11,243 nt of DNA from an uncultured Clostridia bacterium (GTDB lineage Bacteria; Bacillota; Clostridia; Acetivibrionales; CALMWN01): the NCBI GenBank assembly GCA_937873555.1, contig CALMWN010000031.1, positions 1 through 11,243 on the forward strand. Reading direction: 5' to 3'. The notes under the pieces are model-generated. The model did not search any database and was not told where the DNA came from. It saw only the letters and a program-made list of their open reading frames with translations. Of the stretch, positions 7,191 through 11,243 are shown piece by piece. Position 1 is the first letter of the stretch. Each line of letters begins with the position of its first letter. A program made the position numbers and the translations under genes.

Positions 7191-8698
7191 ATGAGCGAAG
7201 AGAAACTGGCAGAATCCGCATCTACAGGCTTGCTCACTAGTGACAAAAAAGCTGAAGAACTTGTGCCTAAAGGTTATGGGCCAGCTTTTGAGGTAACTGA
7301 CCTACCGGAACCACCAAGTAATCTGAATTTCAAAAATTACTCGCAGTACTTGGACCCGCAGTAATTGCTCTTGGTGGTACGATAGGCGGAGGTGAATGGT
7401 TGATTGGGCCTTCCATTTTTGTAAAATGGGGCCTTGGACTTTTATGGATTACGACCATTTCTGCCACACTTCAGGTATTTCTTAATATGGAGATGTGCCG
7501 TTACACCCTGTATACCGGCGAGCCGATAACCGTCGGCTTCATGAGACTTGCTCCCGGTAAAGCCTTCTGGGGAATATTTTATACCATAATAGGCTTTGCA
7601 GAACGAGGTCTGCCGGGATGGGCACTTTCAACAGCTACAGCAATAGCAGCTCTTCAGTTGAGTAAAATCCCAGCCGATTCTGATAAGGGAACCGTACTTT
7701 TCTGGGGATATATTATTTTTGCTTCCTGTGTCATCATTATATTCCTGGGTAAAAAAATTGAGAGAACCCTGGAATGGATGAACTGGATCATGATGTTTGT
7801 GGTCCTGGGCGGACTTCTTATCCTCGATATCTTCATAGTTCCGGGCAAAGTATGGGGAGAAGGGCTGGTAGGCTTTTTGAGCTTCGGCTATATTCCGAAA
7901 GGTGTCGACCTGCTCCTTCTCGGCGCACTTGTAGGATATTCCGCATACGGTGGCTTCGGCAACAACGCTATCACCAACTGGTACAGGGATAAGGGTTATG
8001 GTATGGGTGCAAAAGTCGGATATATACCTGCAGCTATCGGCGGTAAGGTAATTCACGTTTCCCCAAACGGTAAAGTTGCAGAGCCTAACGAAAAGAACGT
8101 AAAGAGCTGGAAGGGCTGGTGGAAGCTTCTGAACATCGACCAGTGGGGCGTATTCTATGCCGGTGCAATGTTGGGAATGTTCCTTCCCGGAATATTATAT
8201 TGCGGCGTTCTTCCACGCGGACAGGACCTGCCAAGCTGGGGTATAGCAGCTTCATCCGCAAGCGGGCTTGTAGTAAAGCTCGGTTGGTTCGGCTGGTTCT
8301 TTGCCTTATTTATAGGATTCTGGATCATGTATTCTACAGCCATAAGCAACGTGGACCTCGTAACGCGTCAGACAACGGATATGCTGTGGTTCTCATCCGA
8401 TAAGGTTAGAAAATGGGTCAAAATGGACATTCGCAAGGTGTATTACGCTCTGTTGATAATCTTCTTCTTCTGGGGAATATCATACTTCAGCTTCAAGGTG
8501 CCACTGATCATTTTGGCCATCAGTGCAAATATAGCCAATTTAACCATGGCCCTGTCAGCACTGCTTACAATCCGGGTCAATAGAAAATTCCTTCCCAAGG
8601 AATTCAGACCTCCTGTATGGCGTGAAGCACTTCTGGCCATGAACACAGTGTTCTTCGGATTCTTCTTTACACTATTCATCATAAGCAGGTTTATTTAA
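7191..8698 (+). CDS. Divergent NRAMP-like membrane transporter, frameshifted near the N-terminus
   Basis: This is a multi-pass inner-membrane protein related to the NRAMP (SLC11) divalent-metal transporter family, 502 residues once repaired. The ATG at 7191 has AAGGGGG six bases upstream (7178-7184) and encodes a hydrophilic N-terminus (MSEEKLAESA...) that stops at 7364 after 57 residues. The rest is open in another frame to 8698. Restoring one A to the A5 run at 7332-7336 joins ..NLNF-KKLLAVLGPAVIALGG.. exactly at the start of membrane segment 1. The TTG at 7400 would start inside that segment and has no good ribosome site. Instead of the NRAMP DPGN motif there is GGTIGGGEW, and instead of MPH there is GYSAYGGFGNNAITNWYRDKG, so the cargo may not be the usual Mn/Fe. 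A soluble loop follows (about GAKVGYIPAAIGG to NVKSWKGWW). The break may be a real mutation or a homopolymer sequencing error. The family call is from remembered resemblance. Confidence 0.72.
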
Positions 8699-8744
8699 CG
8701 GTATAAGCTGGTAAACTAATTTTATAATACTTTTATATTTTCTA

Positions 8745-8770
8745 TACAGGTCCTGTAAATCGGACCTGTA
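8745..8770. repeat. Perfect 9-bp inverted repeat (hairpin) after the transporter
   Basis: TACAGGTCC (8745-8753) and GGACCTGTA (8762-8770) pair perfectly around an 8-base loop, 46 bases after the transporter stop. No T-run follows, so it is not a standard intrinsic terminator. It could protect the mRNA 3' end or bind a protein, and it sits just before the true terminator. Confidence 0.6.
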
Positions 8771-8786
8771 CCAGAGCTATTAAGTT

Positions 8787-8832
8787 AAAAATAAGGCTGT
8801 CCCCCGGCCAAGCGGGAGGCAGCCTTATTTTT
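8787..8832. terminator. Intrinsic terminator of the transporter gene, probably bidirectional
   Basis: AAAAATAAGGCTG (8787-8799) pairs perfectly with CAGCCTTATTTTT (8820-8832). The inner part (TCCCCCG..GCGGGAGG) continues the stem with one wobble and one mismatch to a short loop. The A-run on one side and T-run on the other give a U-tail in both directions, so it can end the transporter transcript and also block leftward transcription from the region to its right. Confidence 0.9.
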
Positions 8833-8883
8833 ATCAAGCTTACAATAGTAATTCTATTTTTAAACCGTACTGTATATTACGTA

Positions 8884-9137
8884 TTACACCCTACGTGGGC
8901 GGGGTGCAGCATGGACAGCACCTGTAATAGTTTTGGCGGTCTCAATGGGTTTTGTGAGGTCAACCTGAAACTATGAAAGGCAGGGATGTTTAATGTTATG
9001 TTTTTAAAAAATTCTGAATATTATTGGACGACTGTGCAAAAAATAATAACCTGTAATATGACGTTGTATTACATTGAGTAGTATGGTAACTGGTTTCCAT
9101 GAGAGCAAAGGGAGGGTTGTGCACCCCTCCCTTTGTG
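8884..9137 (+). ncRNA. Candidate structured non-coding RNA (unidentified)
   Basis: No reading frame explains this stretch, yet it contains a well-ordered set of helices. An outer stem pairs ACACCCT (8886-8892) with AGGG-A-TGT (8982-8989, one bulged A). Inside it are GGTGC/GCACC (8903-8907/8918-8922), ATAGTTT/AAACTAT (8927-8933/8968-8974) and, nested in that, a 7-pair helix with two wobbles (8938-8944/8955-8961). Three serial hairpins follow: TGTAATA/TATTACA (9052-9058/9067-9073), ATGGtAA/TTtCCAT (9083-9089/9094-9100) and a perfect 11-bp GC-rich stem (9106-9116/9125-9135) that could end the RNA although only a weak U-tail follows. A TG-TATATT -10 at 8871-8878 would start transcription at the outer stem. 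Size and style recall orphan clostridial RNAs such as the raiA motif, but I cannot confirm a family. Strand is inferred from the -10 and the end hairpin. Confidence 0.55.
9106..9135. terminator. Perfect 11-bp GC-rich hairpin, possible terminator of the candidate RNA
   Basis: CAAAGGGAGGG (9106-9116) and CCCTCCCTTTG (9125-9135) pair without mismatch around an 8-base loop containing GTGCAC. The following bases (TGTATTG) are only moderately T-rich, so termination efficiency is uncertain. It may instead be an integral domain of the RNA. Confidence 0.5.
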
Positions 9138-9202
9138 TATTGACCAATATATTTGCAGTTTGCTGTCAATTAGCACATCTTCCTATTTTTATAGCAGCAG
9201 CA

Positions 9203-9440
9203 TCAGGGCAGCAGCTTATCGGTGGTGATATACCTTACACCCTTTTCTCTACTGTTACAAGGGACACTGTAAATTTCTTCATCTGTAAAAATAAATTGAG
9301 TTAATTTTTTAAATAACTTACAGTCATTTATATCAAAACTCTTTAAATAATCTAATGTTCTCTTTGAATATTTCCCTGGCTTAATAGCTTCTTTGACCAA
9401 AATATATTAGTACTATTTTTCTAAATAATGTAGAATATTT
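9203..9440 (-). pseudogene. Decayed gene fragment resembling the DUF2806-type core
   Basis: Read leftward, the bases below about 9403 encode VKEAIKPGKYSKRTLDYLKSF followed by DINDCKLFKKLTQFIF. This recalls the ILAxE-x-KPGxxSxRTLDxLxxLxxxDAxLFxxL core of DUF2806-type proteins of unknown function. A second frame just upstream reads LFRKIVLI (about 9415-9440), which would fit the LWAKIL that normally precedes this core, so a frameshift lies between them. There is no intact start, no ribosome site and no domain on either side, so this is a remnant. The family link rests on remembered motif spacing and the limits are approximate. It lies on the presumed chromosomal side of the tRNA scar. Confidence 0.35.
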
Positions 9441-9569
9441 GCTATAAATTCCACGAAAATCAAACATAAAATATAGGGACACCCCTTTATGATTAACAGG
9501 TATCCAGGTTCTGGTACAATATTTAATTCCATGGTAATATTTATAGAAATTTAGGCCATAATTTAAATT

Positions 9570-9608
9570 GGAAGCATAAGCTTGCCACCGTGGCAAACTT
9601 ATGCTTCC
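9570..9608 (-). terminator. Long near-perfect hairpin downstream of the tRNA-Leu fragment
   Basis: This 39-base palindrome begins GGAAGCATAAG and ends CTTATGCTTCC. Its arms pair over about 17 bp with one A-C mismatch, closing on a tight loop near CCGTG. Reading on the minus strand it lies about 36 bases after the tRNA CCA end and is followed by AATTTAAATT, so it may be the original terminator of the tRNA-Leu gene. The U-tail is weak, hence the limited confidence in the role; the hairpin itself is certain. Confidence 0.5.
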
Positions 9609-9644
9609 ATTCACATACTCGTACCGTTTAAGTGTGGATATAGA

Positions 9645-9696
9645 TGGTGCGGGCGAAGGGACTTGAACCCCCACGCTCGTCGCACAAGATCCTAAA
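9645..9696 (-). tRNA. tRNA-Leu(UAG) 3' fragment, probable attachment-site scar
   Basis: Read on the minus strand these 52 bases are the 3' part of a tRNA: anticodon loop TTTAGGA (anticodon TAG), 3' anticodon-stem strand TCTTG, a 12-base variable arm that can form a short stem (TGC/GCG) as in class II tRNAs, a T arm with GGTTCAAGTCC, acceptor strand CGCCCGC, discriminator A and encoded CCA. The 5' half is absent: upstream stands ACAACACC, not the CAAGA needed to pair with TCTTG, and no GCGGGCG acceptor strand is present. The fragment begins exactly at the anticodon loop, a usual tyrosine-integrase crossover point. It therefore looks like the distal att repeat of an element integrated into a tRNA-Leu gene, not a functional tRNA. 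A small inverted repeat, AGGTG/CACCT (9696-9700/9705-9709), abuts the break. Confidence 0.85.
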
Positions 9697-9716
9697 GGTG
9701 TTGTCACCTCAGTGAA

Positions 9717-10748
9717 TCATTCGTCCTCGTCCTCTATTTCCTCGTCATTGCCCTCTGATTCCGCAATTTCAGTCAATTCGCGCAGCTTGCTCTCCAGCAG
9801 TTCCTTATTCGGCAGATGAAGTTGATACTGAGCCACGAGCGCAGGTGATAGACTTCGCCGCAACGCATACTCAACAACAGTATCGTCCTTGTCGGTGCAA
9901 AGAATCAAACCGACGCTTGGATTTTCATTCGGCTTTTTGACGTCGCTGTCAAGGGCTTCAAGATAGAATTCCAACTGGCCTAAATGCTCCGGCTTAAATT
10001 CACCGACCTTAAGCTCAATGGCTACGAGGCATGCCAACTCACGATTGTAGAAAAGCAGGTCGATAAAGAAGTCCTTGTTGCCAACTTGAGCACGATATTC
10101 CTCCCCAACGAAAGAGAAATCCCTGCCGAATTCAAGAATGAAATCTTTCAGGTGAGTGACGATAGATTTTCGCAGCGCTTTTTCTTTATGTTTACGAGGA
10201 ATGTCAAGAAATTCGAGGACATAACTGTCACGAAGCGCAGTCAAGCCTTGGTTTTTAGCAATGAATAGCATATTCTTTTCATCGGAAATCATGGTGCGCT
10301 CAAAAAGCATACTGTCGATTTGCCGTTCGAGCTCGCGAGAAGAGTAATTATTCTTCACAGATAGCAGTAAATAAAATTCTCGCGCTTCGGTAGTCTTTGC
10401 CCGTGACATAATCATCAGATTATTTGTCCAGCTAATTTCTCTCAGCAGTGCTGAGAGTTTTTCGTTTCCAGAATATGTTTCATAAAATTGCTTCATGCGC
10501 CATATGTTTTGCACCGATAACCCTTTGATACAAGCGTAATGATTCTGAATAAAATCCGCAAAATCGCTGACAACTGACTTTCCCCAGCCATTTGCCTTAA
10601 CCTTTTCGCTGATATATTTTCCTATGTCCCAGTACATAGAAATAAGTTCGCGATTGACGGCACGAAAGGCGTTCTCCCGCGCTTTTTCTATTATAGAGAG
10701 GATTTCACCGAAATCCTCAGAATTATTTATTGTCAAATCTGTGCTCAC
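9717..10748 (-). CDS. PD-(D/E)XK nuclease, YhcG/DUF1016 family
   Basis: This is a DUF1016 protein like E. coli YhcG, a putative nuclease often found in genomic islands and near restriction or other defence genes. The N-terminal DUF1016 domain (about 8-140 from the chosen start) includes AVNRELISMYWDIGKYI, GWGKSVVSDFA and LSVQNIWRMKQFY, with WTNNLMIMSRAK after it. The C-terminal nuclease domain has the PD-(D/E)XK core DFFIDLLFYNRELACLVAIELK, in which the second Asp and the ELK pair are the likely metal ligands, then HLGQLEFYLEAL. It ends in a very acidic tail (EGNDEEIEDEDE). I start it at GTG 10746-10748 (343 residues) because GGGGAGGTG sits about 7 nt upstream, whereas the ATG at 10770-10772 has no ribosome site and coincides with the predicted transcription start. 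The stop lies 20 bp from the tRNA-Leu scar, so this is the last gene of the presumed island. Confidence 0.9.
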   Translation of the reverse strand: MSTDLTINNSEDFGEILSIIEKARENAFRAVNRELISMYWDIGKYISEKVKANGWGKSVVSDFADFIQNHYACIKGLSVQNIWRMKQFYETYSGNEKLSALLREISWTNNLMIMSRAKTTEAREFYLLLSVKNNYSSRELERQIDSMLFERTMISDEKNMLFIAKNQGLTALRDSYVLEFLDIPRKHKEKALRKSIVTHLKDFILEFGRDFSFVGEEYRAQVGNKDFFIDLLFYNRELACLVAIELKVGEFKPEHLGQLEFYLEALDSDVKKPNENPSVGLILCTDKDDTVVEYALRRSLSPALVAQYQLHLPNKELLESKLRELTEIAESEGNDEEIEDEDE

Positions 10749-10777
10749 CAAATCACCTCCCCAGCAACTCATAACCT

Positions 10778-10806
10778 ATTGTATATTACTGTAAATAATC
10801 CTGCAA
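10778..10806 (-). promoter_or_regulatory. Probable promoter of the DUF1016 nuclease gene
   Basis: On the minus strand TTGCAG (10801-10806) and TACAAT (10778-10783) are 17 bp apart. Transcription would begin near 10771, which places the GTG start about 24 nt into the mRNA behind its ribosome site. It lies in the 71-bp gap after the methyltransferase-like gene, so the nuclease can be expressed on its own. Confidence 0.5.
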
Positions 10807-10843
10807 GCCCCCTACTGCATAATCAAACATCTCTTTGCGGATT

Positions 10844-11243
10844 TCATTTTTTGCAAATCAATAAACCATGATTTGCAACTCCGGCACAGCTTTCGGTTTC
10901 AACCATATAATCGCAGAGGGTCATATAAGCGCCAAACTGCTCCTCGCTCATTTCGTTTATGAGCTTGTCATTAAATGTAAAATCCGTTCCGACATTCTTA
11001 ATTACTGTTAAGTCATGCGCCTTGGCGTTTTCAGCTATGCTTTCGGGCGTCGCATAGAAAAACACGTCTGGTTTATTGTCGTCAACCCCTCTTTTTAGAA
11101 CATATTCGTTTGCCTTTTCGTTTGGGTAATACTCAGGCCATATAAGCATGCCTTTAAGGTATGCTCCCATCGGGCTTATGTACGCGAAGGCTATTATTGT
11201 GCCGTCCTTCGCGATCCTTTTACACTCGGTGAAAACAAGCTCC
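10844..11243 (-). CDS. Probable class I SAM-dependent methyltransferase (C-terminal part, runs off right edge)
   Basis: The frame is open from the right edge to a stop at 10844 and shows the last 132 residues or so of a protein whose start lies outside the window. The first visible residues, ELVFTECKRIAKDGTIIAFAYISPMGAYLKGM, match the region after the SAM-binding fold in class I methyltransferases, where a VLKPGG-like turn (here IAKDGT) is followed by a strand and a variable C-terminal half. The rest (VFFYATPESIAENAKAHDL, then FGAYMTLCDYMVETESCAGVANHGLLICKK) fits the helix and final strands of that fold. The SAM-binding motif itself is not visible, so the call rests on the C-terminal pattern. 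The internal ATG at 11168-11170 is not the start, since coding sequence continues upstream of it. The substrate is unknown. It is followed on the same strand by the DUF1016 nuclease after about 95 bp. Confidence 0.65.
   Translation of the reverse strand, partial: ELVFTECKRIAKDGTIIAFAYISPMGAYLKGMLIWPEYYPNEKANEYVLKRGVDDNKPDVFFYATPESIAENAKAHDLTVIKNVGTDFTFNDKLINEMSEEQFGAYMTLCDYMVETESCAGVANHGLLICKK

Larger units (their letters stand above)
8833..9644. other. Long region without an intact gene
   Basis: Between the transporter terminator and the tRNA-Leu fragment no intact protein gene is seen on either strand. The stretch holds the candidate RNA (8884-9137), a decayed minus-strand fragment (about 9203-9440) and a long hairpin (9570-9608). 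About 9440-9569 is AT-rich and shows nothing recognisable. Open frames across 9074-9304 (+) and 9381-9707 (-) have no family resemblance, and the second runs through the tRNA fragment. Confidence 0.6.

Noticed and set aside
7628..8403. Several open frames on both strands inside the transporter gene
   Set aside because: Their peptides resemble nothing, and the transporter frame explains the codon pattern and membrane segments.
7400..8698. Transporter beginning at TTG 7400
   Set aside because: This start would fall within membrane segment 1 and lacks a ribosome site. The hydrophilic N-terminus at 7191 with a good ribosome site fits after restoring one base.
9074..9304. Plus-strand open frame of 76 codons
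   Set aside because: It starts inside the candidate RNA, spans its GC-rich end hairpin and has no recognisable domain or ribosome site.
9381..9707. Open minus-strand frame of about 108 codons
   Set aside because: It runs straight through the tRNA-Leu fragment, has no family resemblance and no ribosome site. Only its left end may overlap the decayed fragment.
9645..9720. Intact tRNA gene
   Set aside because: The D arm, 5' acceptor strand and 5' anticodon-stem strand are missing; the bases there belong to the end of the DUF1016 gene and a short inverted repeat.

Overview
The window looks like chromosome from an anaerobic, low-to-moderate-GC Firmicute, most likely a Clostridia member. The reasons are AT-rich intergenic DNA, strong AGGAGG-type ribosome binding sites, a YesM/YesN two-component pair beside a CUT1 sugar ABC transporter, and a cysteine-type sulfatase, which anaerobes mature with a radical-SAM enzyme. 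The genus cannot be fixed from the sequence.

Positions 1-6701 (all minus strand) form one sugar-uptake locus, in transcription order: sensor kinase (YesM type), AraC-type response regulator (YesN type), extracellular sugar-binding lipoprotein, two inner-membrane permeases (MalF-like, MalG-like) and a sulfatase that runs off the left edge. No transport ATPase is present, so a shared one elsewhere is implied. The simplest reading is that the kinase senses an extracellular glycan, the regulator activates the transporter promoter just downstream of its own gene (two exact 9-base direct repeats 20 bp apart lie just upstream of a weak -35), and the sulfatase desulfates the imported or nearby sugar.

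Positions 6702-7190 are a divergent intergenic region carrying promoters for both sides, an imperfect operator-like inverted repeat and a possible IS3-type end relic. Positions 7191-8698 (plus) encode a divergent NRAMP-like membrane transporter whose frame is broken by what looks like one missing A near the N-terminus. A strong bidirectional terminator follows.

Positions 8833-9644 contain no intact gene. They hold a compact stretch of nested and serial hairpins (about 8884-9137) that looks like a structured non-coding RNA, a decayed minus-strand gene fragment (about 9200-9440), and a long hairpin at 9570-9608.

Positions 9645-9696 are the 3' half of a tRNA-Leu gene (from the anticodon loop to CCA) without its 5' half. 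This is the usual scar at the distal end of an element integrated into a tRNA gene. From its orientation the integrated DNA lies to the right and includes a YhcG/DUF1016 PD-(D/E)XK nuclease (9717-10748) and the C-terminal part of a probable SAM-dependent methyltransferase (10844 to the right edge). The left side would be the original chromosome.
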